From an uncultured Gammaproteobacteria bacterium (GTDB lineage: Bacteria; Pseudomonadota; Gammaproteobacteria; GCA-001735895): 49,928 nucleotides of DNA. Below the pieces are notes generated by a model. The model searched no databases and had not been told where the DNA came from. It saw only the letters and a program-made list of their open reading frames with translations. Position 1 is the first letter of the stretch. Each line of letters opens with the position of its first letter. The translations under genes and the position numbers were made by a program. The stretch spans positions 1 through 49,928 of the forward strand of contig CALCSG010000019.1 of NCBI GenBank assembly GCA_937894085.1, read 5' to 3'. Shown one piece after another: positions 8,784-17,495 of this stretch.

Positions 8784-9655
8784 TTCTTTTGACCTCTCAG
8801 GTACATGCGTAAAGCAATCGAGGCACTGTTCATCAGTAACACCATCAAAATCAATACTAAAGCGACGCCATAAGGTAAGGCATCCGGTACGTGGGGTACC
8901 TGGGTGGCAACCACGAACAGGTGCAGTGATAAAGCCATCGTCTGATCGAATACACTCTGTGGTAATACCGGGATAAAGAAGGCTGCACCGGTAAACATAA
9001 TCGGCGCTGTTTCACCCGTGGTTCTGGATACTTCCAGAATAACACCGGTCAGAATACCACTGACAGAATTGGGTAACACCACCTTTCGAATAGTTTGCCA
9101 ACGGGTTGCCCCCATATTCCAGCATGCTTCCCTGAACGCAAAAGGCACTGCCTGCAGAGATTCGCGTGTAGAGACAATAACTACTGGTAAAGTCATGACT
9201 GCCAGGGTCAGACTGGCAGCAAGAATACTGGTTCCAATTTCAAAAAAGAGTACAAAGGCACCTAATCCAAACAGCGCATGTACGATCGAAGGAACACCGG
9301 CCAGGTTAATAATCGCCAGGTTGATGGTTCGAGTGAACCAGTTATCAGCAGCATATTCACTTAGATAAATAGCAGCTGCTACGCCTACCGGAACCGATAC
9401 GATAAGGGCTACAGCCACCAGCCAGACAGTACCAAACAAAGCAGGAAAAATGCCTCCTGCAGTCATACCGTTAGTCGGGCTGGTAAACAGGAAGTCTATC
9501 GTTAACATGCTTCCCCCCTTAACCATTAATGTGGTGAGGATGATTAATACCGGTAATATCAGCAGCGACAGCATAACCATAAACAGCATGCTGAATAACT
9601 TTTGGGTTCTTTTATCTTTTTGATTTAGAGTTGTTTCAACAAATTGATTTTGCAT
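8777..9655 (-). CDS. pstA: Phosphate ABC transporter permease PstA
   Basis: Inner-membrane permease of the Pst importer, 292 residues with about six hydrophobic segments. The cytoplasmic EAA coupling loop reads REACWNMGATRWQTIRKVV, followed by the conserved PNSVSGILTG and GETAPIMFTGAA segments typical of PstA. The gene begins 11 bases after pstC and overlaps the first pstB, so it belongs to the same transcript. PstA normally pairs with PstC, giving an asymmetric permease that could match the asymmetric PstB pair. Confidence 0.94.
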   Translation of the reverse strand: MQNQFVETTLNQKDKRTQKLFSMLFMVMLSLLILPVLIILTTLMVKGGSMLTIDFLFTSPTNGMTAGGIFPALFGTVWLVAVALIVSVPVGVAAAIYLSEYAADNWFTRTINLAIINLAGVPSIVHALFGLGAFVLFFEIGTSILAASLTLAVMTLPVVIVSTRESLQAVPFAFREACWNMGATRWQTIRKVVLPNSVSGILTGVILEVSRTTGETAPIMFTGAAFFIPVLPQSVFDQTMALSLHLFVVATQVPHVPDALPYGVALVLILMVLLMNSASIALRMYLRGQKKW

Positions 9656-9666
9656 AATTCTGACCC

Positions 9667-10599
9667 CTAACTTTTGCGAATACCACGAACAATCAGGTCC
9701 GCAGTCAGGTTAATGATAAAGGTGATCAGGAACAGGAATATACCGATGGTAAACAATGCCTGGTAATGTGGCGAACCTACCGCTGTTTCACCCAATTCCG
9801 CCGCAATCGTCGCTGTTAACGCACGCACCGAGTCAAATACACTACCCGGTATATTAATCGCGTGGCCGGTGGCCATTAATACCGCCATGGTTTCACCAAA
9901 TCCTCGACCTACACCCAGCAGGACTGCACCGAGCAAGCCATTTTTAGCTGCTGGTAGAATGGTTTTATAAATCACCTGCCAGCGCGTAGCACCCATCGCT
10001 TCTGCAGCTTCCCGATACTTATCTGGCACAGCTTTTAATGCATCTTCACTAATCGATGTCATGATAGGTGCCGCCATCAACCCTAAAATAATGCCGGCAT
10101 TCAGAATATTTAGCCCAACGGGTACATCAAAAAACTCAATAATCAGCGGGTTCATGATAGACAGGCCGATAAAACCCCATACTACCGAGGGTATAGCAGC
10201 CAGTAGCTCGACTAATATCTTTAAATATTCACGTTTTTTACCCGTTGCAAATTCAGCAATGTAGACAGCACTGCCGAGTGAAAAAGGGATTGCAATGAGC
10301 ATTGCTAAACCGGTTACACTTGCGGTACCTGCAATCAGCGCAAGAATGCCGTAGGTAGGTTCGTCATCGTCTGTCGGTTCCCACCAGGGTGATAATAAAA
10401 ACTCCTTGAGACTGAAATCTTCTAAAAGGAATCCAAAACCCTCCATAGTCACGAATGCAAAGATACCGATGATCAGAATAATCGCCGATATGCCACTCAG
10501 AAAAACCAGGTATTGAACAATTTTATCAAAATACCAGTCTAAAGTGCGTTTGTTTATATCAGGTATATTTCCTGATGATACTCGGGATAATTCAGTCAT
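9667..10599 (-). CDS. pstC: Phosphate ABC transporter permease PstC
   Basis: Inner-membrane permease, 310 residues. It has an N-terminal hydrophobic segment (about 28-52), the PstC-typical LLSPWWEPTDDDEPTYGIL periplasmic loop, the EAA loop REAAEAMGATRWQVIYKTI and the downstream GRGFGETMAVLMATGHA motif. Start and preceding phoU stop are separated by a single base. It forms the transmembrane channel with PstA for phosphate brought by PstS. Confidence 0.94.
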   Translation of the reverse strand: MTELSRVSSGNIPDINKRTLDWYFDKIVQYLVFLSGISAIILIIGIFAFVTMEGFGFLLEDFSLKEFLLSPWWEPTDDDEPTYGILALIAGTASVTGLAMLIAIPFSLGSAVYIAEFATGKKREYLKILVELLAAIPSVVWGFIGLSIMNPLIIEFFDVPVGLNILNAGIILGLMAAPIMTSISEDALKAVPDKYREAAEAMGATRWQVIYKTILPAAKNGLLGAVLLGVGRGFGETMAVLMATGHAINIPGSVFDSVRALTATIAAELGETAVGSPHYQALFTIGIFLFLITFIINLTADLIVRGIRKS

Positions 10600-10600
10600 T

Positions 10601-11674
10601 TTAACTGCTCTCTTCGCCGCGTAACAGAAGCATCAATTCCCTGATTTGAATAGCCAGATTTTTATACAGTGTTTCCCATGCATCTGCGTCATTACTTTGT
10701 GGAATTTCATTCTCATCCCAGTTTAAGGCTGAAGTTCGGAATGGAATTTCTCCAACAGCTTCTTTTACTGACTGATTTAAACCCACAATGACATGATATT
10801 CAGACAGAGATTCCCGGCGTTTATCCAGCTTTTTAGGGCTGACATCATCCAGATCAATACTACGGTTTTGCATAAAACCAATCATATCCGGATTCAGGGT
10901 TTCAGCCTGATTGACACCAGCACTGCTATATACACCAACATCAGGAAATATTTTACGGGCAATCAATACTGCCATCGGCCCGAGGTAGCTATTATCTTCA
11001 TCGACGAAAAGGATTCGATAAATTTTAGGTGCCTTAGTCTCGCCGGTTTCAATAAAAATGGTTTCTTCGGCAAGGTTCTTAGCCTGGTCAGCGACTCGTT
11101 TGATTTGACTGTAAAGGATAAGGCTAATCATCGTAGTCCGTTTGACATCATTATCAGGACTATTCAATAAATCGGCATAAATTCCATCCATGTTATGCTC
11201 AACCTGATCGGCGAGCTTGATTGAACTACGCGCCCGCTCAGCATTCAAATCATTAAAAGCGCTGATCGACTCACGCAAAACCAGCATAACTTCACTGCTG
11301 ATACGACCCAGATCTGTTTTCATACGACCTTCTGGTGCGGCTCCCATTTGCACAGATTCTCGCGCAATAGTCACCGCATAATCACCAATTCGCTCAAGAA
11401 TAATATTCGCCCTTATTACTGACGACAACAGACGTAAATGTCCTGCACTGGGTAAATGGACTGCAATAAAGGCATGACAAAGTTTGTCAATTTTGCGCAT
11501 TTTGCGATTAATGGGTAAATCTGAAAGAATCGTTGAGAAAGCCAGTTTCTCATCAGCGTTCTGTAAGGCAACAAACGAGTTTTCAAGACCCTGCTCAACA
11601 GCAGAACCCATATCAGCGACTCGCTCTCTTATTTCTAATAAATCATGTTCCAGGCGAACTTCTAAATGAGACAT
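10601..11674 (-). CDS. PhoU domain fused to inactive low-molecular-weight phosphatase/ArsC-like domain
   Basis: A 357-residue fusion. Residues 1 to about 212 are helical and carry PhoU hallmarks (ERIGDYAVTIARE at 94-106 and QIKRVADQAKNLAEE near 190-204); classic PhoU is about 235 residues and signals phosphate status from Pst to PhoR. Residues about 218-357 resemble low-molecular-weight tyrosine phosphatase or arsenate reductase, whose P-loop reads like LFVCxxNxxRSPMA. Here it reads LFVDEDNSYLGPMA (222-235): the nucleophilic Cys is Asp, the anion-binding Arg is Leu and the Ser is Gly. SSAGV, ALNWDE and the overall strand pattern remain. It may bind rather than hydrolyse phosphate or a phosphorylated partner. 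It sits between pstS and pstC in the operon. Confidence 0.82.
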   Translation of the reverse strand: MSHLEVRLEHDLLEIRERVADMGSAVEQGLENSFVALQNADEKLAFSTILSDLPINRKMRKIDKLCHAFIAVHLPSAGHLRLLSSVIRANIILERIGDYAVTIARESVQMGAAPEGRMKTDLGRISSEVMLVLRESISAFNDLNAERARSSIKLADQVEHNMDGIYADLLNSPDNDVKRTTMISLILYSQIKRVADQAKNLAEETIFIETGETKAPKIYRILFVDEDNSYLGPMAVLIARKIFPDVGVYSSAGVNQAETLNPDMIGFMQNRSIDLDDVSPKKLDKRRESLSEYHVIVGLNQSVKEAVGEIPFRTSALNWDENEIPQSNDADAWETLYKNLAIQIRELMLLLRGEESS

Positions 11675-11706
11675 AGTTTTTTATTTCCAGCAACAGTTTT
11701 GGTAAC

Positions 11707-11735
11707 CGGAAGGTTCATTCAGCGTGAACCTTCCG
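11707..11735 (-). other. Perfect intercistronic hairpin between pstS and phoU
   Basis: An 11-base perfect stem (CGGAAGGTTCA / TGAACCTTCCG) with a seven-base loop lies just after the pstS stop. No T-run follows on the minus strand, so it looks less like an intrinsic terminator than like an mRNA-stabilising or attenuating hairpin that lets pstS be expressed above the downstream genes, as is known for pstS in other bacteria. Confidence 0.6.
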
Positions 11736-11750
11736 AATTCTGACTTCCCT

Positions 11751-12650
11751 TTATTTGCAACTCACATCGCGAAAAGGCGCATAACCTTTCTTTTTAACAA
11801 TACATTGGCCTGCATCTGATTTAATCCAGTCCATATACTTTTTGATATCACCTTTAGGCTCACCATCTGTATACATAAATAATGGACGGGCAATCGGATA
11901 ACTGCGATCACTTGCTGTAGCAACACTTGGATTTATACAGGTCCCGTTATCAGCCTTCGAGATACAGGCTAATTTCACGTGTTCTGTCGCATAAGCCAGG
12001 CCACTATAGCCAATCGCGCAGGGAGTTTTTTCAACCAGGTCGACTACATCTTTCGAACCATGCATATCCAGTGTACCCTGACGGAAACTTCCCTTCTTGA
12101 TTACACCATCTTTTGCCGCACTACCCAGAACAGCTTTCTTAAAATATGCATAGGTCCCTGAATTATTCTGACGACTGACCACGACTATTTGATCACTACC
12201 ACAACCGGGAATCTTAAGCCCAAGATCTGACCATTTAGTCGCATCCCCACCGCGCCCGAAAACTCTGGCCAACTGATGGAAACTTAAAGATTTAGCCGGG
12301 TTATCATTATGAATATACACAGCCAGTGCATCGTAGCCTACAACATGTTCAACAGGATTCTGCCCCGAATCTTTGGCCTGTTTGATTTCTTTAGGCTTCA
12401 TGGATCGACTTGCATTAGCTATATCGACCGTTCCGTTTATCATTGCTGCAATACCCGTTCCCGAACCACCGCCCGATACAGCGACAACAACATCAGGATT
12501 AATTGTAGGATAGGTTTCCGCCCAGGCCTGGGCAACATTGACAAGGGTATCAGATCCCTTGTTCTGAATTATTGTTCTTGCTGATACAGTCTGACTGGCA
12601 ATAACAGCTGCTGTCATCACCGAAACGGTGATAAGTTGTTTAATTTTCAT
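11751..12650 (-). CDS. pstS: Periplasmic phosphate-binding protein PstS
   Basis: Periplasmic receptor that delivers phosphate to PstCA. 299 residues with a signal peptide (MKIKQLITVSVMTAAVIASQ, cleavage near VSA-R). The mature part has phosphate-binding loops: QNKGSDT near the N-terminus, SGGGSGTGIAAMINGTVDIA, ANASRSM and RQNNSGTYAYF. It is first in the operon and is preceded by Pho-box-like repeats. Two Cys pairs near the C-terminus (CISKADNGTC and the final CIV...VSC) may form disulfides. Confidence 0.93.
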   Translation of the reverse strand: MKIKQLITVSVMTAAVIASQTVSARTIIQNKGSDTLVNVAQAWAETYPTINPDVVVAVSGGGSGTGIAAMINGTVDIANASRSMKPKEIKQAKDSGQNPVEHVVGYDALAVYIHNDNPAKSLSFHQLARVFGRGGDATKWSDLGLKIPGCGSDQIVVVSRQNNSGTYAYFKKAVLGSAAKDGVIKKGSFRQGTLDMHGSKDVVDLVEKTPCAIGYSGLAYATEHVKLACISKADNGTCINPSVATASDRSYPIARPLFMYTDGEPKGDIKKYMDWIKSDAGQCIVKKKGYAPFRDVSCK

Positions 12651-12745
12651 AGTAATAAGATCCGTGCTTTAAGGTTAGTAAATTGATAAACAAGCCTTCT
12701 GTGTGGCTCTTGTATTTTGTTATTGCGAGTAGAATATCTTTCTTA

Positions 12746-12793
12746 TGTTACAAGAATGTTACATTTCTATTATTTAGTTACAAAATTATTACA
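12746..12793 (-). promoter_or_regulatory. Pho-box-like direct repeats upstream of pstS (probable PhoB sites)
   Basis: Two pairs of seven-base repeats with 11-base periodicity lie about 96-143 bases upstream of the pstS ATG. On the minus strand, 12763-12746 reads TGTAACA TTCT TGTAACA and 12793-12776 reads TGTAATA ATTT TGTAACT. The 7+4 spacing is that of PhoB boxes. PhoB control of the whole eight-gene operon is inferred from this. Confidence 0.65.
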
Positions 12794-12928
12794 ATATGAA
12801 CATTCCTGATAAACGCTATCAATTTGCCAATACTTGCAAAAAAATAATTTCAGTAATACCGATTAAATGATGTGTTTATTGATGGGGATCCAGACTAAAC
12901 CAGGCCTAAAGGTCTATACGGATATATT

Positions 12929-13636
12929 TCAGGATTTTGAAGGATAAGTCTTATAATCTATAGAATGCAGGAAAGTATTTAAAATAAAAGACAGTAAAAC
13001 CAGCACTATTCCCAGGGCTATACCCTGAGCAAAATTCCCTTTACTGGTTTCCAGTGCAATGGCGGTGGGTATATTACGTGTGTATTCTAAAATATTACCG
13101 CCAAGCATCATGGATGCCCCTACTTCAGCAATAACCCGGCCATATCCAGCTAACAGCGCGGTAATTAATCCAAAACGAACTTCATATAATAGTGTAAACA
13201 AGGCCTGTATAGGACTGGCACCCAGGGTTCTGGCCGTTTCCCAGGCGCGATTATCAACGGCCTGGATGGCCGCCAATGACATCGAAACAAGAATAGGATA
13301 ACTCAATAAAAACTGTCCCATCACCATCGCACTCTGGGTAAACAATAGTCTGAAGTCACCGAGAGGGCCCTGACGTGATAACACGATAAATAAAGTCAAA
13401 CCCACTACCACTGCGGGAACCGACAATAGTGCACTGAAAATGGAAATCAGAATTTTTCTACCGGGAAAGCGAAAATGAGCCAGGATAAAAGCGGTTATTA
13501 AAGAGGGTGGAACCGCACATATAATTGCTATCGTTGATACACGAAATGAAATTCCGATGATACCCCAGATAGTCGAGTCACCGCTTAATAGCAGTGTCAG
13601 CGCTTCGAGGGTTGCAGCAATTAAAGTATCCATCAA
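12929..13636 (-). CDS. tupB: Tungstate ABC transporter permease TupB
   Basis: Inner-membrane permease of 235 residues with about five hydrophobic segments and the coupling loop ETARTLGASPIQALFTLLYE, followed by the family-typical GRVIAEVGASMMLGGNI and TRNIPTAIALET. This pattern marks TupB/WtpB-type tungstate permeases. It follows tupA by 18 bases. No tupC ATPase follows: the next gene on this strand is pstS, 278 bases on with its own regulatory region. The ATPase must be encoded elsewhere or shared. Confidence 0.85.
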   Translation of the reverse strand: MMDTLIAATLEALTLLLSGDSTIWGIIGISFRVSTIAIICAVPPSLITAFILAHFRFPGRKILISIFSALLSVPAVVVGLTLFIVLSRQGPLGDFRLLFTQSAMVMGQFLLSYPILVSMSLAAIQAVDNRAWETARTLGASPIQALFTLLYEVRFGLITALLAGYGRVIAEVGASMMLGGNILEYTRNIPTAIALETSKGNFAQGIALGIVLVLLSFILNTFLHSIDYKTYPSKS

Positions 13637-13654
13637 ATATTAATTTAATTGAAT

Positions 13655-14464
13655 TTATTCAGCCATGGGAGTAAACAGCTGCTGATCATGCATTTTATAA
13701 TCAGCAATCAATGGCTGACCATGTGACTTCGAGGTTATCCAGTTTATTAATGCCGTTGAACCAACAAAATTTATATCTGTATAGCGCTTTGGATTTACCG
13801 CTATAATTCCGTAGGGATTAAACAATAACTTATCACCCTGGTACACTATTTTAAGTTCAACTTTCGCTTGATATGCCAGCCAGGTTCCTCGATCTGTTAA
13901 AGTATACGCATCTAACTCATTAGCCATCTGCAACACCTTACCCATTCCCTGCCCGACTTCACGGTACCATGAGCCGGTCGGTTGTATGCCAGATTGTTTC
14001 CAGATAGACAGTTCTTTTTTATGAGTACCAGAATTATCACCCCTGGAAATAAAAACAGATTTACTGTCATTAATTTTCTGGAATACTTCAGCAACAGATT
14101 GAGCCATACTGACTTTTGCAGGATCATCGTGAGGTCCTACGACTACAAAATCGTTATACATCACTGCATAGCGCTTTACCCCGTAACCGGCTTCAACAAA
14201 CTCCTGCTCCGCCTGCAGTGCGTGTACCAGTACCACATCAACATCACCGTCTTTACCCAGACGCAAAGCCTTGCCCGTTCCGACCGCGATGACATGCACT
14301 TTATAACCCGTATCCTGAGTAAAAACAGGAAGCAATTTATCCAGTAAGCCGGAGTTTTCGGTACTGGTTGTGGTTGCTAATCGAATCAATTTTGATTCAT
14401 CAGCCTGAATGGCAGCATGATAAATTAAAAGGGCGAATAAAGCGGAAATTAGTCGGGTTTTCAT
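13655..14464 (-). CDS. tupA: Tungstate-binding periplasmic protein TupA
   Basis: Substrate-binding receptor for tungstate, 269 residues with a signal peptide (to about residue 22, IQA-DE). The TupA signature LATTTSTENSGLLD near the mature N-terminus carries the TTTS anion-binding residues. The second signature SRGDNSGTHKKELSIWK lies mid-protein. A Shine-Dalgarno-like GAGAGA precedes the ATG by eight bases. Tungstate feeds cofactor synthesis for tungsten enzymes, and the divergent moeB makes pterin cofactor, so the two genes fit one theme. Confidence 0.88.
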   Translation of the reverse strand: MKTRLISALFALLIYHAAIQADESKLIRLATTTSTENSGLLDKLLPVFTQDTGYKVHVIAVGTGKALRLGKDGDVDVVLVHALQAEQEFVEAGYGVKRYAVMYNDFVVVGPHDDPAKVSMAQSVAEVFQKINDSKSVFISRGDNSGTHKKELSIWKQSGIQPTGSWYREVGQGMGKVLQMANELDAYTLTDRGTWLAYQAKVELKIVYQGDKLLFNPYGIIAVNPKRYTDINFVGSTALINWITSKSHGQPLIADYKMHDQQLFTPMAE

Positions 14465-15194
14465 TTTTAATTATCTCTCAGCGAAATTTATATTTTATGA
14501 AGCGATACTTATAATCATGAGTTATTTCAAATGACATACTAAAAGATCCATCTTGACTCTACTTATGTAATTGAATAGTAGGTGAAAAAGGAACCTGAAA
14601 TCAACACAAAGAAATTATTTAATATCCGGTTGCAAACAGCGTTTTCGACATGAACTTAAAGTTGACATCACAATAACCGTGCAACAGTGATACTAATCTT
14701 TTAATATTACTAATGAAAAGGTGCGCAGAGTTTAGTGAAAATTTTTTATATGCCGCGATGACCGAAAAATAAAACCCTGCAAACTGATGATACCGTTTCT
14801 ATCTGGCCTCCCCCGCTGCAGGAAGTTAGACTATGACTCGAACTTGATTGTACCAACAGGAATTTTAAAGGTTATCTTTATTCCAGTATTACTGTTCACT
14901 ATTGGATGCTCGCGGCCACTGAACAACAGTTAACATTCTTTATTAAATAATTTTTATGGCTATGTACGAAAATCATGTAATGCCGTTATTCTCGTATGGT
15001 TTTAGAGGGAATTCATCGAACAGCAGCTTGTTATTTTCGATATTGCTTCAATTTAAAATGAATTCCGGCTAAATGCGTGCCGGAATGACGCCGTTTGTAG
15101 ACAGAATCTATCTACATGATTTTTCTACAGAGCCATTTAATTTTTTAAGTACCTTCATAAAGCTGGTGGTTAATATAACCTGGAAACACCGAAA
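14465..15194. other. Divergent intergenic region between tupA and moeB
   Basis: 730 bases with no frame longer than about 60 codons and no similarity I can recognise to a tupC ATPase. It must hold the tupA promoter (left end) and moeB promoter (right end). The only clear structure is the hairpin at 15062-15086. I looked for a molybdenum/tungsten cofactor riboswitch and could not identify one. Confidence 0.4.
15062..15086. repeat. REP-like palindrome
   Basis: A perfect eight-base stem (ATTCCGGC / GCCGGAAT) around a nine-base loop, followed by GACG. The text ATTCCGGC...GCCGGAATGAC resembles dispersed palindromic repeats common in proteobacterial intergenic DNA. Only one copy was noticed in this window, so repeat status is inferred from type. 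A transcriptional role is not excluded. Confidence 0.45.
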
Positions 15195-15941
15195 ATGACT
15201 CCTTCAGATGAATCACGTTATAACCGCCAGATAAAATTACCTCAAATAGGTGAAGACGGTCAGCAGAAAATTCTCGACAGCAGCGTATTAATCATAGGAA
15301 TGGGAGGCCTCGGATCACCGGCGGCCATGTACCTGGCTGCTGCCGGAATCGGGCATTTAATCATCAGCGATTTTGATGTCGTTGAAGAGTCAAATCTGCA
15401 ACGTCAAATTATTCATCAAACTGCAAACATAGGCGATTTGAAAGCTCACTCGGCCAGACAGACTATTCTCAATATAAATCCGGACTGCAGGGTAGAAATG
15501 ATAGACCGGGAACTTGATGAAGAAGAGCTTGAACATTTTATTTCACAGGCTGACATCGTGCTGGATTGCAGCGATAATTTTCCTACCCGTTTTGCCGTTA
15601 ACCGGTATTGTGTCAAAACTAAAACTCCGCTGGTTTCTGCTGCCGCGATTCGGCTGGAAGGTCAGATATTAAGTTATATCCCCGCTGCAGAAGGACCCTG
15701 CTATCAATGCCTGTACAATGGTGACTATGAAAATGCACAAACCTGTGAAATGGAAGGCGTACTTGGCCCTGTAGTTGGCGTTATGGGGTCACTTCAGGCT
15801 TTACAGGCATTACTGATATTAACAGGCAACAGTGACGAATTTAGTGGTAAATTATTATTATTTGATGGTTTGAACATGCAATGGCAGTCTGTGACCATCC
15901 CTAAAAATGATAATTGTGCTTGCTGCTCAGATCAAGATTAG
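15195..15941 (+). CDS. moeB: Molybdopterin-synthase adenylyltransferase MoeB (HesA/MoeB/ThiF family)
   Basis: E1-like enzyme that adenylates the C-terminus of MoaD for sulfur transfer in molybdopterin synthesis. 248 residues, the usual MoeB length, without a rhodanese domain. Visible marks: RYNRQ at residues 8-12, nucleotide loop IIGMGGLGSPAA, ESNLQRQI, DCSDNFPTRFAVN and two zinc Cys pairs (CYQC and the C-terminal CACC). ThiF, which activates ThiS, is a close relative; the tungstate transporter next door favours MoeB. It converges with the following minus-strand gene with 11 bases between the stops. Confidence 0.85.
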   Translation: MTPSDESRYNRQIKLPQIGEDGQQKILDSSVLIIGMGGLGSPAAMYLAAAGIGHLIISDFDVVEESNLQRQIIHQTANIGDLKAHSARQTILNINPDCRVEMIDRELDEEELEHFISQADIVLDCSDNFPTRFAVNRYCVKTKTPLVSAAAIRLEGQILSYIPAAEGPCYQCLYNGDYENAQTCEMEGVLGPVVGVMGSLQALQALLILTGNSDEFSGKLLLFDGLNMQWQSVTIPKNDNCACCSDQD

Positions 15942-15952
15942 TACTGTTTGCA

Positions 15953-16564
15953 TCATTCTGGAACTTCAGTAGTAATAGTGATAGTTCCAGTAGTGGTTCC
16001 AGTATCAGAACTACTGCCCCCACCTCCGCCTCCAGCAGCAGCACCGAGCAGAACGGCCGCACCAACTCCAATCAAAATCTTGGTCATGGTACTCATCCCT
16101 TCTTCCTTAGCTGGCTCCGCGCCAACACTTATAACTTCTTTATTCCCTCTAGGTCTGACATCATAAGATAATGGTAAAAAATTTTGGCCCTCAAAAACAC
16201 TATTACCTGAAACATCTTCGGCCTTGATGTAAATTTCAAGTTTATTTGAAATAATTGAATCGACAGAAATTTCTACTGAATAGATATTTGACTGTTTATT
16301 TTTGCGAACCATTTGCTTCGGAATGAAAGCAACATCATTAACTCCTTTGTAATAGAGTGTTACTTCAGCTACACCGACATTATCAGTAACTTCAGCTTTA
16401 AATGTTTTCAGTCCATCAAAAATCTGGGGCTCACCAGCATTAAATTTTATAGTAGGTGATTCAATATCGGGAGCCTGAAAAGATAATTGTGCGGCCAGCA
16501 CAGTTGGAGAGGTAACCTGCAGGATAAAAATCAGGCAAAATGCTCGAGTCAATAATTTTTTCAT
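15953..16564 (-). CDS. Secreted Ig-like protein with glycine-rich C-terminal membrane segment
   Basis: Start chosen at the ATG at 16564, which has AGGAGA seven bases upstream and begins a clean signal peptide (MKKLLTRAFCLIFILQ, cleavage near VLA-A); this gives 203 residues. The middle (about 30-140) looks like an Ig-like or bacterial adhesion fold (VTDNVGVAEVTLYYKG, EDVSGN). The end carries a hydrophobic glycine/alanine-rich stretch (KILIGVGAAVLLGAAAG), then a Gly/Ser/Thr-rich tail. It may be anchored in a membrane by that segment. It follows the kinase genes on the same strand, 116 bases away, and might be a partner of the kinase's periplasmic part. Specific function unknown. Confidence 0.65.
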   Translation of the reverse strand: MKKLLTRAFCLIFILQVTSPTVLAAQLSFQAPDIESPTIKFNAGEPQIFDGLKTFKAEVTDNVGVAEVTLYYKGVNDVAFIPKQMVRKNKQSNIYSVEISVDSIISNKLEIYIKAEDVSGNSVFEGQNFLPLSYDVRPRGNKEVISVGAEPAKEEGMSTMTKILIGVGAAVLLGAAAGGGGGGSSSDTGTTTGTITITTEVPE

Positions 16565-16680
16565 GTCACTTCTCCTTGATTCATTCAAAAAAACTTCGTG
16601 TGTTTTTTAAATATTGCATGTTAATTGTGAGACTGTCAATCAGGTAAATGAATGGTAAGTTCGCCAGCTTACCGGTTAAA

Positions 16681-17487
16681 TCAAACTCCACCCACTTCAG
16701 CTTTTAGCCAAACTCCATTCTTCTTTTTAATCTGTAAACTTATTTTTGTCCAGTCTGCAGTAGCCTCTACCCGACGACCGCTATTTTCAATTAGATCCAC
16801 CATCTGAAATTGAACTTTTGCTGTATTTATGTCTTTTAACAGAATAAAAGTGCCTGGAATCACTCTGATATTTATGCTCTTATAAAGTTTAAAAATACTG
16901 GAATATAAAGCTGAGTATTGCTCATTAAGCTGAGCTACCTGTTTTATAGCAGCAATATCCTGCTTGATAAAACTTGTCAGAAAAGCGCCCATAATATCCT
17001 GCACGACCTGTTCAGCCTGCTGTTGCTGATTGATTCCGACTGGAATTAAATGTTTGATAGCACTTAAAGCTTTATCACGCCTTTTCTTTGCCGCAAGCTT
17101 CATTTCAGCATCCTGTTTTTTCTTCGCTTCTAACTTTTGCCTTGCCAAAAGTTTTTCCTTTTCCAACCGGGCTTTGTTATCTGCAAAAAGCTGATCCTGT
17201 TTCGAGGTAAAATCAGTTTTTAACTGATCAATATTTGAGTGTTCAGGGAAAACACTGCCTAAAATTGTAAAATAATCTGAAGCCGATTTTATATCTCCTG
17301 ACTGGATGTAACTTCTTATCCTGCTTTCATAAAAATCTGCAATTTCACTTAATTTCTTGCTTGCATGTGTATTTTCAGGTGATATATCTAATACTTTCTT
17401 ATACAGCTCAACCGCATTCTCTTTATCTGGTTTTATAAACTGCTTATTTGTAAAAGCAGAGTCAGCTTTTTTCATCAAGGCCGGCAA
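16681..17487 (-). CDS. C-terminal repeat part of the Ser/Thr kinase, separated by a one-base frameshift
   Basis: A 268-residue frame with only a TTG at 17487 as start; the frame is actually open up to 17529. It begins with a TPR-like unit (ALMKKADSAF ... ELYKKVLDISPENTHA ... IQSGDIKSASDYF) that matches the two units at the end of the kinase in the other frame. It then has a Lys/Ala-rich helical stretch and an NTF2-like end (ADWTKISLQIKKKNGVWLKAEV). Restoring one base in the short A or T run at about 17524-17531 joins the two frames into one protein of about 870 residues. So this is most likely the tail of the kinase rather than an independent gene. Confidence 0.6.
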   Translation of the reverse strand: MPALMKKADSAFTNKQFIKPDKENAVELYKKVLDISPENTHASKKLSEIADFYESRIRSYIQSGDIKSASDYFTILGSVFPEHSNIDQLKTDFTSKQDQLFADNKARLEKEKLLARQKLEAKKKQDAEMKLAAKKRRDKALSAIKHLIPVGINQQQQAEQVVQDIMGAFLTSFIKQDIAAIKQVAQLNEQYSALYSSIFKLYKSINIRVIPGTFILLKDINTAKVQFQMVDLIENSGRRVEATADWTKISLQIKKKNGVWLKAEVGGV

Positions 17488-17495
17488 AGTTTTAA

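Noticed and set aside
14465-15194. Possible tungsten/molybdenum cofactor riboswitch or tupC remnant
   Set aside because: No conserved stem arrangement or Walker-type coding text could be found; only a short REP-like palindrome is clear.
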